Origin: Paralithodes platypus
Taxonomy: Eukaryota > Arthropoda > Malacostraca > Decapoda > Lithodidae
Assembly (NCBI GenBank): GCA_032716605.1
Contig: CM064509.1
Location: 35,745,618-35,809,617 of the forward strand
DNA length: 64,000 bases
Direction: 5' to 3'
A model generated the notes under the pieces. The model had not been told where the DNA came from and ran no database searches. It saw only the letters and a list, made by a program, of their open reading frames with translations. A program made the translations under genes and the position numbers. How positions within the stretch are numbered: the first letter of the stretch is position 1; each line of letters begins with the position of its first letter. Shown one piece after another: positions 34,211-43,935 of this stretch.

Positions 34211-34811
34211 GTGTACTGCTGTTTGCTGACGATATGAATGGGAGTTGCAGGGTCTGGTAAATATGTTTGGAACAGTGTGCGAAAAATGGAATCTGAAGGT
34301 AAATGCGGGGAAGAGCAAGGTTATGGTCTTCGAAAGGGGTGAAGCCACAGAGTGTGAGGTGAAGTTGAACGGTCAGGGTATGGAGATTGTCAGCTCATTT
34401 AAGTATCTTGGCAGTGTACAGAGTAAAGATGGGAGTATGGATCAAGAAGTGTGGGAGAGGGTGCAACAGGGGAAGAGGGTTGTAGGAATGCTGAAAGCAG
34501 TAACATGAAATAGGATGGTCAGCATGGAACTGAAGAAGTTATTGCATGACAGTGTGGTAATCCCGACATTGACTTACGGAAGCGAAGCATGGACGTTGTT
34601 GGAGAGATTCAAACCAAGAGTGAAAGGGATGGAAATGAGTTACTTGAGAAGTGTGTGCAGAGTTACATGGAGAGATAGACATACGAATGAGGAAGTACGA
34701 GAGAGGTGTGGTGTGAATGTACTGGAAAGTGCGAAAAAGAACACCTTGAGATGGTTCGTCCATGTGGAACGTATGGGAAGCGAGAGAATGACTATGAGCG
34801 TGTACGAGTGA
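34211..34811 (+). pseudogene. LINE RT catalytic box to C-terminus
   Basis: VLLFADDM (Asp pair at about 34220), then WNLKVNAGKSKVMVFER, SFKYLGSVQSKDGSM, and after a frameshift VIPTLTYGSEAWTLLERF and SVCRVTWRDRHTNEEVRER. The later part parallels the frame at 1080-1430. Ends near 34930 with a 3' UTR and an ATAG tail at about 34985. Confidence 0.87.
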
Positions 34812-34999
34812 GGTGGAAGAACAGAGGGAGAAATAAACCGAGAGAGGTGGAAGGATGGAGTTAAAAAGTATATGCGTGAAAGTGGTGCTGGATGAGAGGA
34901 GGGGCATCGACTGACTGGGGACAGAGGTGCATAGGGGTGTTTCGTTCATGGCCAATCCTTCGGGGATCAAGGCGTCCGTCAATAGATAGATAGATAAAT

Positions 35000-35107
35000 T
35001 TATCTTTAGGGCTATTTCTTACAGTTTCTTTATCCTGTTAGTGTACTTTATTAAAAAATTTGGTAATGTAGTTGGTAATTGGTGTAACTTTTCATATTTC
35101 AGATAAA
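35000..35107 (+). repeat. 185-bp monomer, left part (split)
   Basis: Monomer sequence up to CATATTTCAGATAAA, interrupted by a LINE insertion and resumed at 35455. Confidence 0.75.
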
Positions 35108-35454
35108 GGATGTCAACAGAATAACAAATGATGAGCTGAAGAGACGTTTAGGTATAAAGAGCATTAGTGAGGAGATGCGTACAAGTAAACTGGGATGGTA
35201 TGGACATGTGGAGAGAATGGATGAACAAAATTGGGTGAAAAGATGCAGGTCTGCGATTGTGGAGGAAGCTGCACCAAGGGGTGGACCAAGTAAGACCTGG
35301 GATCGGACTATATGTGCCGATCTCAAATCCAAAAACTTGACAAGTAAAGCATCCCTTAACAGGGTTGCCTGGAACGCCGCCATTAGGAAAAGAGACTGAA
35401 ACTGCACATCTGTGTGGAGCACTCAGTCTTAAAATGTTATGTACGTATGTATGT
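35108..35454 (+). mobile_element. Short 5'-truncated LINE with ATGT tail
   Basis: Contains one C-terminal frame (ELKRRLGIKSISEEMRTSKL, GWYGHVERMDEQNWVKRC, PRGGPSKTWDRTI, AWNAAIRKRD, stop), then a GTAC/GTATGT tail. Flanked by ATAAA (35103-35107 and 35455-35459), a target duplication inside the monomer. The encoded region is the post-RT C-terminus of a LINE; clade unresolved. Confidence 0.85.
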
Positions 35455-35700
35455 ATAAATCTGAAGAGCACATGCAATCTATTTAGGCATTTTCAGTCAG
35501 TATTGCTGGGTAAAGGGTTAACATATTAATCTTTTGGAGTATTTCTTCCATTTATTTATCCTGTTAGTGAGTTTTATTGATTTCAGTGCTACTGTAGTGG
35601 TATTTGGTGTAATTTTACATATTTTAGATAAATCTGAAGAGAACATGCAATCATATATGGGCATTTTCAGTCAGTATTGCTGGGGAAACGGTTAGCATAC
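35455..35700 (+). repeat. 185-bp monomers, copy B
   Basis: AAATCTGAAGAGCACATGCAATC to CAGTATTGCTGGG, then a second unit to GCTGGGGAAACGGTTAGCA; TACTGTA at 35698-35704 where copy A has TACAGTA and other units have TA. Confidence 0.8.
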
Positions 35701-36560
35701 TGTAGTCATCTTAGGAAGGGAAGAGGATGTGTAGCTCAGATTTTTGCCCGGAAATGTGTTGTGGAGAAATATCTGGAGAAGCGACAAAAGTTGTATGCTG
35801 CATTTATGGAGTTGGAGAAGGCCTATGACAGAATTGATAGAGAAGGTATGTGGAAAGTACCGGTACTGAGAATATACGGAGTAGATGGCAAGTTGCTGAA
35901 AGCAATGAAGAGCATGTATGAGGGTGCAAAGGTGTCAGTATGTGTGGATAATTAACAGAGCGAGTTCTTTAATCTGAATGTTGGGTTAAAGCAAGGGTGT
36001 GTGTGATGTACCCATGGTTGTTCAATATATACCGGTACAGTATATGGATGGAGTCATGAAAGAAATACAAGGAAGAGCAGCGGATGTTGGTGTACCATTC
36101 ATAAGGGAAGGAAACGAGTGGAAGTTGCCTCAACAGTACAGTACCGGTACTACTGTTGCTGACAACACAGTTCTGATGAGCGATAGTGAATGGGAGTTGC
36201 AGGGTTAGGTAAATATGTTTGGAACAGTGTGTGAAAAACGGAATCTGGAGGTTAATGCTAGGAAGAGCAATATTATGGTCATTGAAAGGGGTGCAACCAT
36301 AGAGTGTGAAGTGAGGTTGAACGGCTATGAAGAATGTCAGCTCATTTAAGTATTTGGGCAGTGTGTTGAGTAAAGATGTGAGTAGGCCTATGGATGAAGA
36401 AGTGTGGGAGAAAGTGTAACAGGGGAAGAGCATTGAACTCTGAAAGCAATAAGAAGAAATAGGGTGGTCAGCATGGAAGTAAAGAAGTCCTTGCATGACA
36501 GTGTGGTAATCCCGACATTGACTTATGGGAGGGAAGCATGGATGTTTCTGACTGGGATTG
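35701..36560 (+). pseudogene. LINE RT pseudogene, tandem copy B
   Basis: Duplicate of 33546-34560: GCVAQIFARKCVVEKYLEKR, AAFMELEKAYDRIDREGMW, then broken frames around WLFNIY and the FADD region. Contains TACCGGTA at 35858, 36030 and 36142, all absent from paralogous positions. It stops at about 36560 in the segment corresponding to 34590. Confidence 0.85.
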
Positions 36561-36604
36561 ATCATTGATAATCATCGGTTATGCTAGTTGGAAAATTAGT
36601 GGGG

Positions 36605-36812
36605 TAGAATGTAGAATTCGGGTGTACCGCCAGCCTTGTTTACACTACGCGGAGCGGCGGCGGACGCTGGCCATCATGTTCCCGTCTATTTGACTGCTTT
36701 TGGATACAATAATAGGTTGAGGGGGGTCAACCCCCCATGACATATTGTCATCATCATATATATTGCCAGCAGGAGGCAAATAACCGAAAAAACACCTTCA
36801 AAATAGACGCGA
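36605..36812 (-). repeat. CTGCTGGC repeat, minus copy
   Basis: Reverse complement of the units at 38463-39718: GTCTATTTTGA, GGTTATTTGCC, CCTGCTGGCAATATATATGA, GACAATATGTCATGGGGG, TTATTGTATCCA, AATAGACGGGAACATGAT, CGTCCGCCGCCGC, GTGTAAACAAGGCTGGCG. Ends at CGCGAAC, where the motif cluster begins. Confidence 0.8.
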
Positions 36813-37600
36813 ACTAAAGGCTGGTTCACACATAGCCGAGTCGGTGCGCGAGTCCAACACGAGTGATGAAATTTTGCTATTCAGCGATGACTCGTCGATA
36901 CTCCTCAACACTCGTATAGACTCGTGCTACACTAGTGTATACTCTTTGTTTACTCGACACACTCGTGGGTACTCGCCATGGGGTCCAAAAATGTCATGCA
37001 TGCATGACATCTTTGGGTCCCGTGGCGAGTACCCACGAGTGTGGCCTAAATACGTGTAGACTCGTGTACATACGTGATAACTCGTGTTTGACTCTGAATA
37101 ACTCTTCGTTATTCGTGTTAACTCGTGTTGTCTCGTGTAAACCCGTGTAACACTCTTTGGTGATTCGTCGCTTTTCGTCATCATTTCGACGTTAATGAAG
37201 CAACACGTGTCTACACGCAACAACACGTATGTAACACACATGCAACACGTATCAACAAGAGTAGAAAGCACGAATGTGAGTGCCAAAATTTGGTGCCCCC
37301 ATGATGCCAGAGTTTACACGATTCAAACACGAGTGAAAACACGAGTAAACAAGAGTAAACACGATCCACTGAGAAAAAAACACGAGTGTAACACGAAAAA
37401 GCAAGTGTCATTTGAAATACCGTTATTTAAAAAATGTAGGACGAATCAACGAGTTTACACAAGTTTACACGGATGTAACACGAGTCAACACGTGTGCAAC
37501 AGAGATCCAACGAGAGTCAACGCGTTGTCTTTCGTGTTGATCCGTATAACAATCGTGTTGATCCGTGTAACAATCGCGTTGACTCGTCCATACTCTTAGT
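36813..37600. repeat. ACTCGTGT-motif cluster (foldback-like)
   Basis: Dozens of variants of ACTCGTGT, mostly in one orientation from 36860 to 37190 and mostly as ACACGAGT from 37195 to 37500, so the whole block is a loose inverted repeat. It starts TAAAGGCTGGTTCACACATA, which looks like a DNA transposon end, but no matching right end was found. An 86-bp palindrome lies inside. Frames here are repeat-derived. Confidence 0.65.
36958..37043. repeat. 86-bp palindrome
   Basis: Two 43-nt arms with no spacer, 39 of 43 complementary; outer CACACTCGTGGGTACTCGCC and centre ATGTCATGCATGCATGACAT. Confidence 0.9.
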
Positions 37601-38130
37601 TTACGTGCCCTGGAATGTGGACATTATTTTTCAAATTTTTGAAGTCTAGGCCTAATAGATTTTTCCAAAGAATCAAACTTATATTAAAAGGAAGTAGCCT
37701 AGCCTACAGTTTATAGGAAGGCTATTCCAACATGCATTCCAGAACTTAGGCTAGCCTAGGCCTAGGCTATATGAAATGTTTGTGGGTGGTCTGCCAAAAA
37801 AGAATCACTAGGCCTATTAGGCTATGGGTAGGCTAGTATGGGGTGCATTTTGCAAATCCTCTGAACTCTTAGGCCTAGGCTAGGCTAAATTAAAACTCAC
37901 AAAATCTGAGTAAAAGCAGCACTAGAATTTTGTCTTGTCTTGTCTTGGGGGTTAAGGGCAACCTCAGGCGAATACTCGCCCGCTCCGGCACTACCGTAGT
38001 TGCGGAAATCCTATGTCACAATTAAATTAGTTTATAGTTAAGGTTAAAATTCACCACCGTGTCACTTTCACTCTAGGTCATTCGTAGAACCGTAACACTG
38101 TAAAGGCAACAACCCAATAGCAGGTCATCA
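37601..38130. other. TAGGCCTA-rich DNA, no gene seen
   Basis: Many TAGGCCTA, TAGGCTA and AGCCTAGCC words; a CTTGT short tandem run at 37930-37947. No coding signal. Confidence 0.5.
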
Positions 38131-38134
38131 GGTG

Positions 38135-38440
38135 GCGAACCAGAGACCTACAAATCGCGGTACTATGGCCAGAGCAATGTCTTGAAGCGAGGTGCCCTTA
38201 TCAACCAACCCCAGACAATCCAGTAGGAGCTGTCGGAAGGAATCCATCTTTGAAGCCAGAAAGGGACGCCCATCCACATGCTCAGTGACGGGACGAGGCA
38301 AGGCTTAGGAGGCATATGTAGGACGACCAAATGTAGGATGTGGAGGGGAAGAGGTACCGTACGACGATACATGGGATGCGGAGACTGCGGAGGGAAGAGC
38401 TCGTCAAAGTCATACGGTTCCTCAGGACCTCAACAATAAC
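38135..38440 (-). pseudogene. Unidentified coding-like fragment
   Basis: The minus strand has protein-like stretches: EPYDFDELFPPQS in one phase, a Ser/Pro-rich link, a stop, then PRPVTEHVDGRPFLASKMDS and FRQLLLDCLGLVDKGTSLQD in another phase. I do not recognise the family. It could be a degenerate exon or a retroelement gag-like fragment. Confidence 0.3.
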
Positions 38441-38462
38441 CGGGGGACGGCCGGTGCGGGCA

Positions 38463-39718
38463 ATGGTCGATCGCCGTAGTTAATATAAGTTCGCGTCTAT
38501 TTTGACGGCGATTTTTGTTGTAGTTAGGCTAGGCCTAGGCTATTTGCCCCCTCCTGGCAATATATATGATGATGACAATATGTCATGGGGGTGTTTGCCC
38601 CCCTCAACATATTATTGTATCCAACGTCATTCAAAATGGACGGGAACATGATGGCAAGCTTTCGTCGCCGCTCTGCGTAGTGTAAACATTGGTGGTGGTA
38701 CGCCCGAACTCTACATTCTGCCCGGCTAGGCCTATATTATAGGCTACAATAAATTAATAGGCTAAGCTATTTTATCTATAGGCTAGACCTAGTCTAATAT
38801 TACAATTTAAGGTAGCATTCAAGGAGACTACAGCAGGACTTACCTTTGACCGGGTATAGGTTATCCTAGTGTTTACTAGGCCTATACCCCTTTGAAAGGA
38901 CATTAGCCTAGCCTAACCTAACAACCTTACCTAACCTATCATAGTACGGTAGGCTATTATGGGCTAAACACACCCAATTTTTGGTGTGTTTGTCTATTTT
39001 GCCCCCTGCTGGCACCCTCAACATATTATTGTATCCATTGGCATTCAAAATAGACGGGAACATGATTGCAGACGTCCGCCGCCTCCGTCATGTTTACATT
39101 TGTCGATCGGCGTTGTTAAGTTCGTATCTATTTTGACGGAGATTTATTTTGGTTATTTGCCCCGTGCTCGAAATATATATTATGATGACAATATGTCATG
39201 GGTGGGTGAAGGGGGGAAAAGCCCAACCTCAACATATTATTGTATCCAAAGGCAGTCTAAATAGACAGGAAAAGGATGGCAAGCGTCCGACGCCACTACG
39301 TGTACACGTAGTGTAAACAAGGCTGGCGATACACCCGGTAACTACATCCTACCCGGCTAATGTCCTTTCAAAGGGGTAGCCTATAAATTAGTAAACACTA
39401 GGATAGCCTATACAATGCAACTCTTGCCGATAGGCATAGCCTAAAGGCAAACCTATTCATAAAGGTGTCTATTTTGACGGCAATTTTTTCAGTTATTTGC
39501 CCCCTGCTGGCGATATATATGATGGTGAAAATATGTCATGGGGGGGGGGGGGGCAAAGCCCCCCTCAACATATTATTGTATCCAATGGCATTCAAACTAG
39601 ACAGGAACTTTATTGTAAACGTCCGACACCTCCCCCGCCACCGCCATGTTTACATGTGTCGATCGCCGTGGTTAAGTTCGCGTCTATTTTGACGGCGATT
39701 TTTTTCGGTTATTTGACC
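38463..39718 (+). repeat. CTGCTGGC repeat block, copy 1
   Basis: About four head-to-tail units of 120-280 bp (starts near 38480, 38990, 39120, 39468, plus a partial at 39675) with spacer rich in TAGGCCTA words. The whole block from about 38540 is homologous to 41765-43905. The last unit is cut at 39718, where an endonuclease frame begins. Confidence 0.8.
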
Positions 39719-39719
39719 C

Positions 39720-40337
39720 TTGCCCCATATTAAAGATATAAGATCAGACATACGGTTCTTAGTAGCTAATGTAATTTGTGTGACAGAAACTTGGCTTACT
39801 AAGAATGACTCTCAAGGAAAGCCAGGGCTGAATGGATTTACTTTTTTTCATAAAACAAGAGAGGAATGTTACAACTCATCAGACAAAGCTTGTGCTCATT
39901 TAATACTAGAATCTCATGGAGGTGTTTTTGTATATTACCGTAAAGATTTTAAGTATGATATAAACAAAAATTCAGTGGCTAACTTAGAATATCTGGCCTG
40001 TTTTTCTGTTGAATGGAATATAATAACTGTTGTAATATACAGACCAGTTTCATATAGACTTAATTATTTTAGAGAAAATTTAAGTAAATTGCTATATGAA
40101 CTAGACAAATACACAATTGGTTGCATTGTGATGGGGGACTTCAATGAAAACATCCAAACTAACTCTTCTATTGTAAAGTTAATGGAAAAGCGTGGATACA
40201 CTCAACATGTAACACAACCAACAACTGAAAATGGCACGCTAATTGATCATGTATATGCTAAGAGGTTAGGAAATATGAAGGTGAAAGTTATTCCCACATA
40301 TTACAGCTATCATGAGGGAATTTCCATTGAAATTTGA
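39720..40337 (+). CDS. Endonuclease-like protein, probable Helentron C-terminal domain
   Basis: Intact frame of 205 codons with an EEP-fold signature: VICVTETWL (catalytic Glu), HGGVFVYYRKD, ACFSVEWNIITVVIYRP, IGCIVMGDFNENI (Asp/Asn), QPTTENGTLIDHVYAKR and PTYYSYHEGI in place of the usual S-D-H. The QPTTENGTLIDHVY / TYYSYH pattern resembles, from memory, the endonuclease domain at the end of PIF1-type Helentron (Helitron2) proteins rather than LINEs. The N-terminal strand with the first Asn is missing and no helicase or RT is adjacent, so it is a truncated fragment. The first in-frame Met is accidental. Confidence 0.7.
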   Translation: MPHIKDIRSDIRFLVANVICVTETWLTKNDSQGKPGLNGFTFFHKTREECYNSSDKACAHLILESHGGVFVYYRKDFKYDINKNSVANLEYLACFSVEWNIITVVIYRPVSYRLNYFRENLSKLLYELDKYTIGCIVMGDFNENIQTNSSIVKLMEKRGYTQHVTQPTTENGTLIDHVYAKRLGNMKVKVIPTYYSYHEGISIEI

Positions 40338-41464
40338 ATTGGCCCTCCTGTAATTTTTAATCTAATCCCTATAAAATCATAATATATACAGTAGGCTATT
40401 GTAAATAATGCAATGTTTTTGGTTACCGGTACCCGTTATCTTTTTATGTAGTGCATTATTGAGCATTCTGCTTTCTTCTTTAGCCTTTGTGGTGTTGTCC
40501 TTGTATAATAAGGTGATTACTTGAGCAATACTAAATACTATATATACCGTACTGTACTATATTTTATGTTTTGAGCATTAATTGTTTACTAATCTAGATA
40601 TTGTAATACCGTGTACTTTATGTAAGAATTCCCCCCTAATATTATGCTCCCTAAAGCAGTTGGGGGGGTTTGGGGGCTGGCGACTGGAGATTGATGGGGG
40701 AGGGTTATGCTTATTTTACTCCCTCTCCCCTTCAGCTTTCGTCGTCGGCTTGACTAAATTTTCGTAGTTTTTCATTCCTCTTTTTATGTTTTTCCCCTTC
40801 TGTTCTTATTCTGTCTCATTCGGTTGTCCTCCGGACGGCCTATATCATATGCCACCCTGGCCTGGCTAGGTTATTAGCTCCTGACCTGATTTGTGTCGGT
40901 CGCTGATGCGGTCGAGCTGACTCGATTTCCCTCGGTGTGTGTATTTTTTGTGCATTTCGGTGCGATATATTTTTTCCATAGACCTGATCTCTCATTCTTC
41001 GCTTTTGATCACTTCTTAATTGGTGCTGTGCTGCAGTGTAGCAGTTCTTGCCTCATTTTTCGGCTCTACCCTATAAGAGTTCTGCTGTGGAACTCATGTG
41101 GTGCGGCTGAATTGGTGAAATGGCGAGAAATGTCTGCGTATCTTCACCGTCCTAGATTTGTTCACCTGCCCTTCCCTACCTATCATGTCTTGATTGGTTG
41201 TCCATCTTCATCTAATTCTTCAGGCCAGCCCTATTAGAGTATTTTGGGGGAACTCAGTGGTGTGGTTAAACTATTTTTAATATATATTTGTTTAAATATG
41301 TAAGATATGCAATAAATTATGTAAAATATATTGTTTTTACTTTATACCTATACATATCATTGTCATTATTAATGAAATTCCATTGACTATTTACATCGCT
41401 AAGCCTAGCTTCCTTATTTCTATTAATTTCCTCCAGTTCACAATGAAACCTATTGCTAACTTCC
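40338..41464. other. Downstream of endonuclease, no gene seen
   Basis: Probably the 3' part of the same mobile element plus unknown DNA. TACCGGTA at 40424-40431, stacked TACCGTACTGTA at about 40545. No terminal hairpin identified by eye. Confidence 0.4.
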
Positions 41465-41645
41465 TTGTTCTTCAGCAGCCGCGGCGGTGTCGGCGTTGGA
41501 CGCTTGGGATAATGTTCCCCTCTATTTTGAATGCCATTGGATACAATAATATGTTGAAAGCCCCCCCTCACCCCCTCCCATGACATGTTATCATCATCAT
41601 ATATTATATTGCCAGTAGGGGGCAAACAACCAAAGAAATTGCCGC
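41465..41645 (-). repeat. CTGCTGGC repeat, minus copy
   Basis: Reverse complement of the unit: GGCGTTGGACGCTTGGGATA, CTCTATTTTGAATGCCATTG, ATAATATGTTGA, CATGACATGTTATCATCATC, TTGCCAGTAGGGGGCAAA. Together with the plus copy at 39675 it brackets the endonuclease region in inverted orientation. Confidence 0.75.
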
Positions 41646-42096
41646 AAAGCCCTTCCCTCAACATATTATTGTATCCATTGGCAGTCGAAATAGACGGGAA
41701 CATGATCGCAAGCGTCCACCGCCGCCGCCGCCGTCATGTTTACATGGTCGATCGCCGCAGTTTGGTTAGGCCTATTTGCCCCCTGCTGGCAAATTATATG
41801 ATGATGACAATATGTCATGGGGGTGTTTGCTCCCCTCAACATATTATTTTATCCAACGTCATTCAAAATGGACGGGAACATGATGGCAAGCTTTCGTCGC
41901 CGCTCTGCGTAATAAACATTGGTGGTGGTACGCCCGAACTCTACATTCTGCCCGGCTAGGCCTATATTATAGGCTACAATAAATGAATAGGCTAAGCTAT
42001 TTTATCTATAGGCTAGACCTAGTCTAATATTACAATTTAAGGTAGCATTCAAGGAGACTACAGCAGGACTTACCTTTGACCGGGTATAGGCTATCC

Positions 42097-43022
42097 GGAA
42101 ATTTTTTATTTTAATACCACGAATTTTCCGAGTGTTTTTTTTAAACAAAATTGTTAATTTGCATCAATATATAGTGTTTGTAATTAATTAGAAATCTCGG
42201 GAAAACTTATTTTGCCCATTAGGCCTATCGATCGATGTTGAGACACGCCCCCCCCCCCCCCCCTCCATAGTGATTTGAAAAGACATTAGCCTAACCTAAC
42301 AACCTTAGCTAACCTAACTTAGTATTATGGGTGGGGGCTGCTGCCCCCACACCCCCGCTGGTTGAGTACTAATCCCTTAGTAAATTAAAAAAAAAATGGC
42401 TGTCGATTATACGAAGGTGAAAGAAAGTCGATGAAGTCTACGGTGTTTACTCTGCAATCTTCAGCTTTGATTGTACTGTACATTGATTACTGGAATGTAC
42501 GGTATTGACAACCTTGTTACGAAAATTAAATTTTAGTATCATACTTTTATATTGCCGTATTTTCAAGGGCCGGGGGAGTGCTGGAGTGCTGGAGCGACCT
42601 TGGTAACCCTGGTCTCTGGGTCTTCTCCTGGGTGACCTGGATGTGTGTGAGTTTGTGTTTTTTATCTGTGTTTATTTTTTGTTTTATGTTGTTTTTGTGT
42701 TTTCCCTGTTCTTGCTCTGTCTTGAGTCGGCTACCCCCAAAATGGGGATTGGGCCTGAGCATATAGATAGATAGATAGATAGACTTTTATATTAGGTTTT
42801 TCTGAGGGTTTAACACATTTTCATATGATCTTTAGAGCTATCGATAACTGGAAGCACCGTATTGACAACCTTGTTACGAAAAATAAATTTTAGTACCATA
42901 CTTTTTTATTAGGTTTTGCCGAGGGTTAAAACAAATTTTCTTATGATCATTAGAGCATATAGATTCAATATTTATCTTCAAATATATCAACAAAATTCGT
43001 GGTATTAAAATAACATTGAACC
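42097..43022. mobile_element. TIR transposon with 8-bp target duplication
   Basis: Bounded by GGCTATCC on both sides (42089-42096 and 43023-43030). Block 1 has a single diverged copy (GGTTATCC) at this point, giving the empty site. Termini begin GG, and positions 12-31 of the ends are complementary (core TTTTAATACCACGAATTTT). An 8-bp duplication suggests hAT (or P-like). No transposase. It contains a 15-C run at 42249, a copy of flank-like TAGCCTAACC DNA, and a LINE end. Confidence 0.8.
42554..42782 (+). mobile_element. LINE 3'-end insertion with ATAG tail
   Basis: Same 3' terminal module as 1745-1955, ending in (ATAG)n. Flanked by ACTTTTATATT (42543-42553 and 42783-42793), an 11-bp target duplication. 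A nearby uninterrupted duplicate of the host sequence (42868-42960) shows the site without insertion. Confidence 0.88.
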
Positions 43023-43935
43023 GGCTATCCTAGGTATCCTAGGCCTATACCCCTTTGAAAGGACATTAGCCTAGCCTAACCTAATAACCTCACCTAACCT
43101 ATCATAGTAGGCTATTATGGGTGGGGGCTGCCGCCCCCACACCCAATTTTTGGTGTATTTGTCTATTTTGCCCCCTGCTGGCACCCTCAACATATTATTG
43201 TATCCATTGGCATTCAAAATAGACGGGAACATGATTGCAAACGTCCGCCGCCTCCGTCATGTTTACATTTGTCGATCGGCGTTGTTAAGTTCGTGTCTAT
43301 TTTGACGGAGATTTATTTTGGTTATTTGCCCCCTGCTGGAAATATATATTATGATGACAATATGTCATGGGTGGGTGAAGGGGGGCAAAGCCCAACCTCA
43401 ACATATTATTGTATCCAAAGGCAGTCTAAATAGACAGGAAAAGGATGGCAACCGTCCGATGCCACTACGCGTACGCGTAGTGTAAACAAGGCTGGCGATA
43501 CACCCGGTAACTACATCCTACCCGGCTAATGTCCTTTCCAAAGGGTAGCCTATAAATTAGTAAACACTAGGATAGCCTATACAACGCAACTCTTGCCGAT
43601 AGGCCTAGCCTAAAGGCTAACCTATTCATAAAGGTGTCTATTTTGACGGCAATTTTTTCGGTTATTTGCCCCCTGCTGGCAATATATATGATGGTGAAAA
43701 TATGTCATGGGGGGGGGGGGGGGCAAAGCCCCCTCAACATATTATTGTATCCAATGGCATTCAAACTAGACAGGAACTTTATTGCAAACGTCCGACACCT
43801 CCCCCGCCACCGCCATGTTTACATGTGTCGATCGCCGTGGTTAAGTTCGCGTCTATTTTGACGGCGATTTTTTTCGGTTATTTGCCCCCTGCTGGCAATA
43901 TATAAGATGATAACAATATGTCATGAGGGGGGGGC

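Larger units (their letters stand above)
41646..43935 (+). repeat. CTGCTGGC repeat block, copy 2
   Basis: Corresponds segment by segment to 38540-39718, including the GAACTCTACATTCTGCCCGG and TTGACCGGGTATAGG words. It is interrupted by a 926-bp TIR element (42097-43022). Where block 1 reads ATAGTACGGTAGGC (38935), block 2 reads ATAGTAGGC. Confidence 0.85.

Noticed and set aside
38885..38935. CCTAACCTAAC as interstitial arthropod telomere repeat (TTAGG)n
   Set aside because: Only two or so units, repeated in the duplicated blocks; within a region generally rich in TAGGCCTA-like words.
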